The notes under the pieces: generated by a model
What the model saw: the letters and a program-made list of their open reading frames with translations, nothing else
Told to the model about the DNA's origin: nothing
The model's database searches: none
Translations under genes and position numbers: made by a program
Assembly: GCA_964369415.1 (NCBI GenBank)
Contig: CAYJFP010000033.1
Span: 1 to 15,293 of the forward strand
Direction of reading: 5' to 3'
Length of the DNA: 15,293 nucleotides
Source of the DNA: SIG603 sp964369415
Lineage (GTDB): Bacteria > Bacillota > Clostridia > Oscillospirales > Acutalibacteraceae
In this document: positions 6,799 through 14,195 of the stretch, piece by piece
Layout of the letters: each line of letters begins with the position of its first letter
How positions within the stretch are numbered: position 1 is the first letter of the stretch

Positions 6799-8070
6799 AT
6801 GTTTATAGATATTGCTAAAATCAAGATTAAGGCGGGAAAAGGCGGAGACGGTTCTGTTTCCTTTCACAGAGAGAAATACGTTGCCGCAGGCGGTCCTGAC
6901 GGCGGTGACGGCGGAAAAGGCGGAGACATAGTCTTTGTGGTGGATGACCATCTTTCTACACTTGCCGATTTTAGATACAAAAGAAAATATACAGCTCCAA
7001 ACGGCGAAAACGGAAGGGCGAAACGCTGTTTTGGAAAAGGCGGAGAAAATTTAACAATAAAAGTTCCAAGAGGAACTCTTATCAAAGACGCTGAAACTGG
7101 CAGAATCATAGCGGATATGTCGGACGAAGAGTCTAAAATAATTGCAAAAGGTGGCAGAGGCGGCTGGGGTAATAGCCATTTTGCAACACCGACAAGGCAA
7201 GCACCAAGATTTGCAAAACCGGGAAACCCAGGCGAAGATAAAGAGATTTTACTAGAGCTTAAACTGCTTGCCGATGTAGGCCTAGTGGGATTTCCAAACG
7301 TTGGAAAGTCTACGCTTGTTTCGGTTGTCAGTGAAGCAAAACCCAATATTGCAAACTATCACTTTACCACATTGACTCCAGTTTTAGGTGTTGTGTCCAT
7401 GAGTGAAGGGCGTTCGTTTGTAATGGCGGATATACCAGGACTTATCGAGGGTGCTTGGGAAGGAATTGGACTAGGACATCAATTCTTAAGGCATGTTGAA
7501 AGATGTAGACTTTTGGTTCACATAGTCGACATTTCAGGCAGTGAGGGTAGAAACCCCAAAGAGGACTTTGAAATAATCAACGAAGAGCTCAAAAAGTTTA
7601 ATCCAGAAATGGCGGAAAGACCGATGATAGTCGCAGGAAACAAGTGTGACCTTACGGACGATGAAGCTGTCGAAGATTTTAAGAATTTTGTCGAAGAAAA
7701 AGGCTATAGATTTTTCCCGATAATGGCGGCGATTAGACACGGAGTAGACGACTTATTAAACTGTATTTCTGAAATGATTTCTAAGCTTCCACCTGTAATC
7801 AAATACGAGCCAGAACCAGAAATATTAAAACCTGTAGATGAATTTGCTAAAACAGAAGTTAAAATTACAGTGGAAGACGGCGTTTATATAGTAGAAGGTG
7901 AATGGCTACTTGGTCTTATTAATAGCATTAATTTTGGTGACCATGAGTCACTACAATATTTCCAAAGAGTACTTATAAACACTGGTGTTATAGATGCGCT
8001 GAGAGATTCTGGTATAAACGAGGGCGACACTGTAAGTATGTATGACTTAGAGTTTGACTTTGTCGAGTAA
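6799..8070 (+). CDS. obg: GTPase Obg (ObgE/CgtA)
   Basis: This large GTPase (423 residues from 6799) assists 50S assembly and binds ppGpp in relatives. The N-terminal Obg fold (1-158) is glycine-rich, e.g. GGPDGGDGGKGGD (31-43). The G domain shows G1 GFPNVGKS (164-171), G2 threonines 190-191, G3 DIPG (211-214) and G4 NKCD (281-284). G5 reads MAA instead of the common SAA. A C-terminal OCT domain (about 350-423) is present, as in other Firmicutes. I chose the ATG at 6799 because the family begins M-F-x-D and GGTGAT stands just before it; the upstream in-frame ATG at 6787 would add four residues and lacks a ribosome site. It leads a run of four close genes. Confidence 0.97.
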   Translation: MFIDIAKIKIKAGKGGDGSVSFHREKYVAAGGPDGGDGGKGGDIVFVVDDHLSTLADFRYKRKYTAPNGENGRAKRCFGKGGENLTIKVPRGTLIKDAETGRIIADMSDEESKIIAKGGRGGWGNSHFATPTRQAPRFAKPGNPGEDKEILLELKLLADVGLVGFPNVGKSTLVSVVSEAKPNIANYHFTTLTPVLGVVSMSEGRSFVMADIPGLIEGAWEGIGLGHQFLRHVERCRLLVHIVDISGSEGRNPKEDFEIINEELKKFNPEMAERPMIVAGNKCDLTDDEAVEDFKNFVEEKGYRFFPIMAAIRHGVDDLLNCISEMISKLPPVIKYEPEPEILKPVDEFAKTEVKITVEDGVYIVEGEWLLGLINSINFGDHESLQYFQRVLINTGVIDALRDSGINEGDTVSMYDLEFDFVE

Positions 8071-8081
8071 GGAGCAGTATA

Positions 8082-8531
8082 TTGCAGAATTTTTTTGAAA
8101 ACGACATAGATGTAAGGACGATGAGTCCGCTTGCGCTTGCTTTTTTAGGAGATGGAGTTTACGGCATGTTCGTAAGGGAATATCTAATCTCTAAGGGCAA
8201 TTCTAAGGTGAATACTCTTCACAAAAGCAGTGTGGAAATGGTTAGATGCGAGTTTCAGGCGCTAGCGGTAAAGGAAAAACTTCAAGAAATGTTTACCGAA
8301 GAGGAAGAAGCGGCATATTTAAGAGGTAGAAATGCAAAGGTAGGGCACATTCCTAAAAACGCACAGCGTTCTGACTATCATGCGGCGACAGGATTTGAAA
8401 GCCTTTTTGGATATCTTTACTTAAAAGGTGACATACTAAGACTTAAGGAGTTCTTTGATACAATCACTGAAATGTGGGAGAAGAAGTCTTTAAATCATCA
8501 GAAAGGCAAAGTTACAGTGCATAAAGCTTAA
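8082..8531 (+). CDS. mrnC: Mini-ribonuclease III (RNase III domain without dsRNA-binding domain)
   Basis: The 149-residue enzyme trims 23S rRNA precursor ends in Firmicutes, assisted by L3. It is a lone RNase III domain: LALAFLGDGVYGMFVREYL (17-35) holds the catalytic D24, HKSSVEMVRCEFQA (47-60) matches the conserved second helix, RGRNAK (81-86) is the substrate-side loop, and GFESLFGYLYL (104-114) carries the second catalytic acid, E106. The usual length is about 130-150 residues. The TTG start at 8082 is supported by GGAG at 8071-8074, directly after the obg stop. In Bacillus the gene sits by cysS; here it follows obg, which still fits a ribosome-assembly theme. Confidence 0.93.
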   Translation: MQNFFENDIDVRTMSPLALAFLGDGVYGMFVREYLISKGNSKVNTLHKSSVEMVRCEFQALAVKEKLQEMFTEEEEAAYLRGRNAKVGHIPKNAQRSDYHAATGFESLFGYLYLKGDILRLKEFFDTITEMWEKKSLNHQKGKVTVHKA

Positions 8532-8561
8532 CTTTTTCTGTATTTATTGTGCTGTTACATT

Positions 8562-9482
8562 ATGGCTGTTGACATGAAAAAAGTAAGAGTCTTTGCGGTC
8601 GATTTTCTTTTTTTAACGGTGGGTTCTTCGATTTATGCATTTTGTGTGAATGCTTTTACAGCACCGAATAATATTGCACCTGGAGGAGTCACGGGTATTG
8701 CCACAATGATTAATTATCTAAGTGGAATACCCATAGGCTCCTTAATCTTTTTTATCAATTTACCGATAATTTTATTGGCTTTTATCAAGATAGGATACAA
8801 GCTTGTGATAAAATCTGCGATTGCGATAGTGTTATCTTCGGTGATGATAGATTTATTTTCACTTTTTGTGACACCGTATAAAGGCGACATGGTTTTGGTG
8901 GCACTTTTTGCAGGGATTTTAGAGGGTGTCGGGCTTTCACTGACATTTATAAGAGGTGCAACAACCGGTGGAAGCGACATGATTGCAAGACTTTTTATAA
9001 AAAGTGGACTTCACCTTTCTATGGGCAAGATAATGCTTATGATAGACGCTGTAGTGATTGCGACATCTGGGTTTGTGTTTAAAAGTGTCGAAAGTGCGAT
9101 GTATGCTTGCGTGTTGGTGTTTGTCGCTTCAAGAATTATTGATACGATTTTGAACGGAACTGATATAGGAAGAGGTAAGCTGTTTTATATTTTTTCAAGA
9201 AAAAATAAGGATATTTCGGATGGGATTTTAACCGATTTACAAAGAGGGGCGAGTATATTAAAGGCGAAAAGTGCCTATAGCGGTGAAGACCTTGAAGTTC
9301 TTATGTGCGCCGTGAGAAACTATGAAATAGGAAAAATGCGTGAAATAATCGACAAGAGCGACAAAGATGCTTTTGTGGTTATGGGAGATGCAAACGAGAT
9401 AATGGGAGAGGGGTTTAAGTCTAATAAAACGGATGATAAAACCTTAAAAGAACTCTTAGGGAGAGTGAAAAAAGATGAGTAA
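8562..9482 (+). CDS. YitT-family membrane protein (DUF161 + DUF2179)
   Basis: About 306 residues. The N-terminal DUF161 part has several membrane segments, with the family pattern NAFTAPNNIAPGGVTGIA near the front and RGATTGGSDMIARL in the middle. The C-terminal soluble DUF2179 domain follows (GILTDLQRGASILKAKSAYSGEDLEVLMCAVRN ending in GEGF, split here by short quotes only). Its function is not known; relatives are often listed as transporters. The start is uncertain: ATG 8562, ATG 8574 and TTG 8547 are all in frame and none has a clear Shine-Dalgarno site, unlike its neighbours. The 3' end overlaps the next gene by 8 nt (ATGAGTAA). Confidence 0.9.
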   Translation: MAVDMKKVRVFAVDFLFLTVGSSIYAFCVNAFTAPNNIAPGGVTGIATMINYLSGIPIGSLIFFINLPIILLAFIKIGYKLVIKSAIAIVLSSVMIDLFSLFVTPYKGDMVLVALFAGILEGVGLSLTFIRGATTGGSDMIARLFIKSGLHLSMGKIMLMIDAVVIATSGFVFKSVESAMYACVLVFVASRIIDTILNGTDIGRGKLFYIFSRKNKDISDGILTDLQRGASILKAKSAYSGEDLEVLMCAVRNYEIGKMREIIDKSDKDAFVVMGDANEIMGEGFKSNKTDDKTLKELLGRVKKDE

Positions 9483-10785
9483 TTTACCGATAGAATTCAT
9501 AAATAGAATGGAAGATTATTTAAAAGAGCGAAGCAAAGATTTTTTTGGCTCTTTAAAGGATAAAGCCACAAAAGGGATAAGAATTAATCCGTTAAAGTCT
9601 AGTGAAGACGTGGTGAAAAAGCATTTTGAAGTTTTTGAAAAAAGTGAATTTTCAAAATATAGCTTTTTGACAGAGACTGAAAAGGTAGGAAACATGCCAC
9701 TTCATGCCGCAGGTGCGTTTTACTCTCAAGAGCCGTCGGCATCGTCGGCGGTGACTGTTTTAGATCCGAAACCAGGAGATAAAGTTTTAGATTTATGTGC
9801 TGCACCCGGCGGAAAAAGTACGCAAATCGGCGGAGCACTAATGGGTAAGGGTCTTTTATGGTCGAATGAAATAGTTAAGAGTAGGGCGAATATTCTTTTA
9901 TCGAATATAGAAAGAATGGGAATAAGAAATGCTGTAGTTTCGTCCTTAAATCCCGAGGTTATCTGCGACAAATTGACAGGCTATTTTGATAAAATACTTG
10001 TCGATGCACCGTGTTCTGGAGAAGGAATGTTCAGAAAAAATCCCGAAGCTATTACGGAGTGGACTTTAGAGCATGTGGATTCCTGTTCTATAAGACAGCT
10101 GAAAATCCTTAATTCTGCGGCAAAAGCACTTAAAGAAAACGGAGTTTTGGTCTACTCAACTTGTACATTTTCAAAAGAGGAAAATGAAAATGTATGCACT
10201 GAATTTCTCGAAGAGAACAAAGACTTTGAATTGGTATATGCTAAAGTAAGTTTTGGTGAAAAAGCCATGGGGATGGATGCCGTTAGAATATATCCGTCCA
10301 AAACAGGCGAGGGACATTTTGTTGCAAAGTTTATAAAAAATGCTGAAACTGATAGATTTGACGAGAATTATGATTACAAAAAAGAAAATAAAGATGCAAA
10401 GAGTTTATATAAAGAACTGTTTTTTGAGGAATTTGGAATCATCAATGACTTTGGCGATAAAATCATTATTCTACCCCATGATTTACCTAATTTAAAAGGA
10501 TTAAACGTCTTAAGAGCGGGCGTTGAACTCGGAAAAACAGTCGGGAAAAGGATAGAGCCGTCACACAATTTATTTACGGCTCAAAACTTTGAGAATTGTA
10601 GGAGTATAGTGAGTTTTAACTCGGATGATAAAATATTACATAGCTTTTTAAAGGGTGAAGAAATTCCGGTAGAGAATAAAAAAGGCTATACAGCTGTTTC
10701 GGTAGAAAATGCTGTCCTAGGTTTTGGCAAAGCATCAAATGGTGTGCTAAAAAATAAATACCCAAAGGGACTTAGGTTTAAATAA
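9475..10785 (+). CDS. RsmB/NOP-family rRNA m5C methyltransferase (RsmF/YebU-like)
   Basis: The 436-residue enzyme transfers a methyl group from SAM to C5 of cytosine in rRNA; E. coli RsmF acts on C1407 of 16S rRNA. Motifs in order: SAM-binding DLCAAPGGKST (106-116), motif IV DAPCSGEGMFRK (177-188) with C180 for product release, and motif VI STCTF (228-232) with the nucleophile C230. The GEGMFRK ending is typical of the RsmF branch rather than RsmB. The C-terminal 180 residues match the RsmF RNA-binding/PUA-like part, ending GVLKNKYPKGLRF. The ATG at 9475 overlaps the YitT-like stop and has AGGGAG upstream. No terminator is seen before the next promoter. Confidence 0.92.
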   Translation: MSNLPIEFINRMEDYLKERSKDFFGSLKDKATKGIRINPLKSSEDVVKKHFEVFEKSEFSKYSFLTETEKVGNMPLHAAGAFYSQEPSASSAVTVLDPKPGDKVLDLCAAPGGKSTQIGGALMGKGLLWSNEIVKSRANILLSNIERMGIRNAVVSSLNPEVICDKLTGYFDKILVDAPCSGEGMFRKNPEAITEWTLEHVDSCSIRQLKILNSAAKALKENGVLVYSTCTFSKEENENVCTEFLEENKDFELVYAKVSFGEKAMGMDAVRIYPSKTGEGHFVAKFIKNAETDRFDENYDYKKENKDAKSLYKELFFEEFGIINDFGDKIIILPHDLPNLKGLNVLRAGVELGKTVGKRIEPSHNLFTAQNFENCRSIVSFNSDDKILHSFLKGEEIPVENKKGYTAVSVENAVLGFGKASNGVLKNKYPKGLRFK

Positions 10786-10792
10786 AAAAACA

Positions 10793-10821
10793 TTGACATT
10801 TAGTAAAACTAAATGTATAAT
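10793..10821 (+). promoter_or_regulatory. Perfect-consensus promoter of the T-box/tyrS operon
   Basis: TTGACA (10793-10798) and TATAAT (10816-10821) with a 17-nt spacer match consensus at all twelve positions. It lies only 8 nt after the rsmF-like stop. The spacer is filled by a perfect inverted repeat, listed separately. Confidence 0.93.
10796..10816. repeat. 21-bp perfect inverted repeat inside the promoter (possible operator)
   Basis: Arms ACATTTAGT (10796-10804) and ACTAAATGT (10808-10816) are perfect 9-bp complements around a central AAA. They share bases with the end of the -35 and the first base of the -10 box. A protein bound here would block RNA polymerase. On the plus strand there is no T-run after it, so it is not a plus-strand terminator. 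The TTTAG...CTAAA half-sites resemble DtxR-type operators only loosely; the binding protein is unknown. Confidence 0.6.
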
Positions 10822-10827
10822 CCATTT

Positions 10828-11078
10828 AAAGGCTATGAAGAAAAAGAGTAACTTTTATGTTCTACTTAAGAGAGTTTGCGGTTGGTGCGAGCAAATGGGG
10901 ATTTAAGGTGAAATACATTTTGGAGCTACTCCCTGAAAATTAGTAGGGGCAAGTCGTTTTGCATGCGTTATAATGCAGGGGCATACTAGTGCCCTGTAAG
11001 GTCATGGTTGTGAAATCATGATAAACTGAGGTGGTACCGCGATAATTCGCCCTCTGCAAAATATGCAGAGGGTTTTTT
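10828..11078 (+). promoter_or_regulatory. Tyrosine T-box riboswitch with terminator
   Basis: This leader senses uncharged tRNA-Tyr. Stem I is recognisable: AGTA of the specifier internal loop at 10847-10850, a TTTGC/GCAAA stem (10875-10879 with 10891-10895) closing the apical loop GGTTGGTGCGA, and GAA before the specifier TAC (Tyr) at 10914-10916. Hairpins at about 10927-10946 and 10954-10998 fit stems II/III. The T-box motif AGGTGGTACCGCG is at 11029-11041; its TGGT (11032-11035) can pair with the ACCA end of tRNA-Tyr. The antiterminator is GAGG (11028-11031)/CCTC (11051-11054) and GCG/CGC. The competing terminator is described separately. Both the codon and the downstream tyrS agree. Confidence 0.95.
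11050..11078 (+). terminator. T-box-controlled intrinsic terminator
   Basis: CCCTCTGCA (11050-11058) pairs perfectly with TGCAGAGGG (11064-11072) around a 5-nt loop, followed by six T residues. Its 5' arm overlaps the 3' side of the antiterminator, so only one can form. Confidence 0.95.
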
Positions 11079-11156
11079 ATATGTTCTCTGCAGGCGTGAG
11101 ACTCATGGGGCTAAAGGTTAGAAGTGAATGGTGAATGACTATAGTTTTTAGCCACA
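11064..11156 (+). repeat. Structured stretch after the T-box terminator
   Basis: The sequence between the terminator and the GNAT gene is more structured than a plain spacer. CTCTGCA of the terminator's 5' arm recurs at 11086-11092 and can pair with the terminator's 3' arm (11064-11072, nine pairs with two G-U). Further on TGGGGCTAAA (11106-11115) and TTTAGCCACA (11147-11156) are complementary at nine of ten positions, enclosing a tandem GTGAATG duplication (11124-11137). No reading frame is evident in it. Role unknown. Confidence 0.5.
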
Positions 11157-11187
11157 AGTGTACTTTGTTAGAAAGGAGAACAAAATC

Positions 11188-11691
11188 ATGTCAGTAAAGC
11201 TTATTAAAGCGAGTGTGGAAGATGCACGGGAGTTATACAGTATGCAAATCGAAGCGTTTAAGAAGATATACCAGAAGTATCAAGATCACGATACAAGTCC
11301 TGTCACTGAAAACTTGGAAAAAACTGTTAAGCGTCTTAAAGAAGACTTTACCGACTATTATTTTATAGTGCTAAATAGGAAAAATATAGGAGCGGCAAGA
11401 GTTCGAAGGATTGGCGAAAAATTAAGACTTGGACCGTTTTACATTTTGCCTGAGTTTCAAGGTTTTGGCTATGCCCAAACGGCTATTATAGAGCTTGAAA
11501 AATTATATACTAAGGCTAAGATTTGGGAACTTGATACAATAAAACAAGAAGAAAAACTCTGCTATTTGTACGAGAAAATGGGATACAAAAAAACAGGTGA
11601 GATAGAAAATATCAATAAAAATATGGATATTATCGAATATAAAAAAGAAATAATAAAGGAGAATTTACCATGGGAATTTACGAAGAATTAA
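11188..11691 (+). CDS. GNAT-family N-acetyltransferase
   Basis: The 167-residue protein has a GNAT fold: an N-terminal IKASVEDARELYSMQ helix region, central strands ending LGPFYILPEF (81-90), then the acetyl-CoA pyrophosphate loop QGFGYAQTAI (91-100; the family's QxxGxA), and a C-terminal YEKMGYKKTGEIE block. It should transfer an acetyl group to an amine; the substrate is not readable from sequence. I chose the ATG at 11188 because AAGGAG stands 9 nt upstream; an in-frame GTG at 11158 has no such site. It overlaps tyrS by 22 nt and lies under the tyrosine T-box, so it should be induced on tyrosine shortage. Confidence 0.9.
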   Translation: MSVKLIKASVEDARELYSMQIEAFKKIYQKYQDHDTSPVTENLEKTVKRLKEDFTDYYFIVLNRKNIGAARVRRIGEKLRLGPFYILPEFQGFGYAQTAIIELEKLYTKAKIWELDTIKQEEKLCYLYEKMGYKKTGEIENINKNMDIIEYKKEIIKENLPWEFTKN

Positions 11692-12896
11692 TTGAAAGAG
11701 ACCTGATAGCACAAGTCACAAACGAAGAGGAAATTAAAAATTTAATCAACTCTGGAAAAGCGACATTTTACATCGGGTTTGACCCGACTGCCGATAGCCT
11801 ACATGTGGGACATTTCATGGCTTTATGCCTTATGAAAAGACTACAAATGGCAGGAAATAAGCCGATTGCACTTCTAGGTGGTGGTACAGGAATGGTAGGC
11901 GACCCGTCGGGTAGAACGGACATGAGAAATGTTTTGACGGTTGAAACCATAGAGCATAACTGCAATAGATTCAAAGAGCAAATGAGTAAGTTTATAGACT
12001 TTTCTGATGATAAGGCGATAATGGTTAACAACGCTGACTGGCTTTTAAAACTTAACTATGTCGAGCTTCTAAGAGAAGTCGGAGCGTGTTTTAGTGTTAA
12101 CAGAATGCTTTCGGCTGAATGTTACAAGCAAAGAATGGAAAAAGGCCTTAGCTTTTTAGAGTTTAACTACATGATTATGCAAAGTTATGACTTTTATGCT
12201 TTATTCCAAAATTACGGCTGTAATTTACAGTTTGGTGGAGACGACCAATGGAGCAATATGCTTGGCGGTACCGAGCTTATAAGACGTAAACTAGGTAAAG
12301 ATGCACATGCGATGACTATTACACTTCTCTTAAATTCAGAAGGTAAAAAAATGGGTAAAACCCAGTCGGGTGCAGTATGGTTAGACCCTGAGAAAACCTC
12401 GCCTTTCGACTTCTACCAATACTGGAGAAATGTAAATGACGCCGACGTGTTAAAGTGCATTAAAATGCTTACATTTTTACCAATGGAAGAGATAAGGGCT
12501 ATGCAAAATTGGGAAGGCAGTGAGCTGAACAAAGCAAAAGAAATTTTAGCTTTCGAGCTTACAAAACTTGTCCATAGCGAAGAAGAAGCGCTTAAAGCAC
12601 AAGATGGTGCAAGGGCACTCTTTGGAAAAGGCGTTAGCACGGACAACATGCCAACAGCAGAAGTGGCTAAAGATATTTTTACAGACGAAAGCGTGAATAT
12701 TCTAGACCTACTTTTAAGTACAAAACTTATCCCGTCAAAAGGCGAAGGAAGAAGACTTGTACAACAAGGCGGAATCACTCTTGATGATAATAAAATTACA
12801 GATGTCACACATATGGTGAAAGTATCAGACTTTGAAAAAGGCCATGTGATTGTGAAAAAAGGCAAAAAAACTTTCCAAAAGATTGTCTTAGGGTAA
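11670..12896 (+). CDS. tyrS: Tyrosyl-tRNA synthetase
   Basis: The 408-residue class I synthetase charges tRNA-Tyr with tyrosine. The HIGH-type motif is HVGH (45-48) after YIGFDPTADSL; the tyrosine-site QFGGDDQW lies at 187-194; the KMSKS-type loop is KKMGKT (226-231), the form typical of the TyrS1-type enzymes. A C-terminal S4 RNA-binding domain (about 345-405) contains LIPSKGEGRRLVQQGGI. Length is normal. ATG at 11670 is preceded by AAAGGAG. The gene follows, and overlaps, the GNAT gene and is controlled by the tyrosine T-box. Confidence 0.98.
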   Translation: MGIYEELIERDLIAQVTNEEEIKNLINSGKATFYIGFDPTADSLHVGHFMALCLMKRLQMAGNKPIALLGGGTGMVGDPSGRTDMRNVLTVETIEHNCNRFKEQMSKFIDFSDDKAIMVNNADWLLKLNYVELLREVGACFSVNRMLSAECYKQRMEKGLSFLEFNYMIMQSYDFYALFQNYGCNLQFGGDDQWSNMLGGTELIRRKLGKDAHAMTITLLLNSEGKKMGKTQSGAVWLDPEKTSPFDFYQYWRNVNDADVLKCIKMLTFLPMEEIRAMQNWEGSELNKAKEILAFELTKLVHSEEEALKAQDGARALFGKGVSTDNMPTAEVAKDIFTDESVNILDLLLSTKLIPSKGEGRRLVQQGGITLDDNKITDVTHMVKVSDFEKGHVIVKKGKKTFQKIVLG

Positions 12897-12902
12897 GCCT
12901 TT

Positions 12903-13247
12903 ATGGAAAATAAAAACAGAGAAGAGACTTTCTGCGTGCTAGCTTATTTAGGAAATATATTTTTTCTTCCGCTTTTTATCTTGCCACTTACAAAAAAAGA
13001 CTCCGATTTTTGCAAATTTAATGCAAAACAAAGCATAATACTTTACTTTTCTGTAATAGTATTTTATATGCTGAAATGGTTTGTAGAGCAGTATGTTTTT
13101 TCACTTTCGACTACAGCGGGGGCGATTTTTGGATGGTTTACAACAGTTATGATTATTTTATCGTACACACTATCGGTGATGGGTCTTTTAAATGCACAGA
13201 AAAATTTAAAAAAGAAATTGCCTATAGTCGGAAGATTTGTGAAATAA
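12903..13247 (+). CDS. DUF4870-like small membrane protein
   Basis: This 114-residue protein has about three hydrophobic segments (around residues 11-30, 44-66 and 75-97), with the early pattern CVLAYLGNIFFLPLFILPL and, after a short polar piece, FCKFNAKQSIIL. That order (hydrophobic, K-D, F-x-x-x-N-A-x-Q-S) is characteristic of the DUF4870/Tic20-like family. Function is unknown. It starts 6 nt after tyrS with a weak site (AGGG) and ends 12 nt before the GpsA-like gene, whose ribosome site overlaps its stop, so all belong to one transcript. Confidence 0.78.
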   Translation: MENKNREETFCVLAYLGNIFFLPLFILPLTKKDSDFCKFNAKQSIILYFSVIVFYMLKWFVEQYVFSLSTTAGAIFGWFTTVMIILSYTLSVMGLLNAQKNLKKKLPIVGRFVK

Positions 13248-13259
13248 GGAGTACTAAAG

Positions 13260-14195
13260 ATGAAAATAACGGTTATCGGTTCGGGTAGATGGGGAAGTTT
13301 TATTGCTTGGTATTTAGAAACAATAGGAAATAAGGTAACCTTATACGGAAGAAAAAATTCAAAATCTTTAAATGTTGTTTTAGAGACAAATCCTAGTTTT
13401 GGAATAACCAATGACATTTCAGAGACAAAAAATAGTGATATTATAGTTATTTCAGTGAATTCTCAAGGGCTTAGAGATTTGATGAAAGAGATTAAAGAGC
13501 TTAATCTTAAAAATAAAATTTTTGTCCTTTGTATGAAAGGTATAGAAATTGGCACCAACAAAAGACTGTCGCAAATTGTCGGTGAATATGCCGATAGTTC
13601 GTGCGATACTGCCGTGTGGCTAGGCCCTGGACATGTCGAAGAATTTAAGTCGGGTATACCAAACTGTATGGTGATAGACAGCGAAAGCGAAGAAGTTAAG
13701 GAGAAGTTGATTGAAACTTTTAAAGGACCTCTTATTAGATTCTACTACGGAAGTGACCTTATAGGCAATGAAATAGGTGCAGCGGCTAAAAACGTAATCG
13801 GAATTTCGGCGGGTATGCTTGATGGTCTTAAATTGTCTACGCTTAAAGGTGCACTTATGTCAAGGGGGACAAGAGAGATAGCAAGACTTATAAAAGTCAT
13901 GGGCGGTGACGAAAATTCCGCCTACGGACTTTGCCATTTAGGCGACTATGAAGCGACAGTTTTTTCTAAATTCAGCCATAACAGAAGCTTTGGTGAAAGC
14001 ATAATAACTGGTGAAAAATACGACAAGCTAGCAGAAGGGTATTACACCGTAAAGGCTCTCATAGAACTTGAAGAAAAGCTAGATGTTGAACTTCCGATTT
14101 GTAAAGCGGTCTACAAAGTTTTGTATGATGGATGTGATCCAAAAGAAACATTGCAGGAACTTTTCGACAGAAGTTTGAAAGAGGAGTTTTATTAA
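13260..14195 (+). CDS. gpsA: NAD(P)-dependent glycerol-3-phosphate dehydrogenase (GpsA-like, short divergent form)
   Basis: The 311-residue protein should interconvert dihydroxyacetone phosphate and sn-glycerol 3-phosphate for phospholipid synthesis. The N-terminal Rossmann motif is VIGSGRWGSFIA (5-16); CMKGIE (91-96) matches the family's TKGIE. Catalytic K177 lies in GAAAKNVIGISAGMLDGL (173-190), followed by SRGTREIARL and HNRSFGE. It is shorter than usual GpsA (about 330-340), and GPSFAxE is replaced by LGPGHVEEF (121-129). That GPGH form is a distinct subgroup, so the substrate is inferred. AAGGAG precedes the ATG at good spacing. The 3' end overlaps the convergent regulator gene by 4 nt. 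Confidence 0.82.
   Translation: MKITVIGSGRWGSFIAWYLETIGNKVTLYGRKNSKSLNVVLETNPSFGITNDISETKNSDIIVISVNSQGLRDLMKEIKELNLKNKIFVLCMKGIEIGTNKRLSQIVGEYADSSCDTAVWLGPGHVEEFKSGIPNCMVIDSESEEVKEKLIETFKGPLIRFYYGSDLIGNEIGAAAKNVIGISAGMLDGLKLSTLKGALMSRGTREIARLIKVMGGDENSAYGLCHLGDYEATVFSKFSHNRSFGESIITGEKYDKLAEGYYTVKALIELEEKLDVELPICKAVYKVLYDGCDPKETLQELFDRSLKEEFY

Noticed and set aside
6864..7346. Long minus-strand reading frame (160 codons) inside obg
   Set aside because: It lies antisense within a certain gene, is proline/serine-rich as expected for the complement of glycine-rich Obg, and has no family resemblance.
10796..10816. The inverted repeat as a terminator of the RsmF-like gene
   Set aside because: On the plus strand it is followed by ATAATCC, not a T run, and the stem is AT-rich; only the minus strand has a T run after it, and no minus-strand gene ends there.
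11124..11137. Tandem GTGAATG as a possible repeat array or CRISPR
   Set aside because: Only two 7-bp copies with no spacers; too short for any array. Kept only as part of the structured stretch after the T-box.
12413..12865. Minus-strand 150-codon frame inside tyrS
   Set aside because: Antisense shadow of the S4/C-terminal part of tyrS; serine-rich with no recognisable domain or ribosome site.
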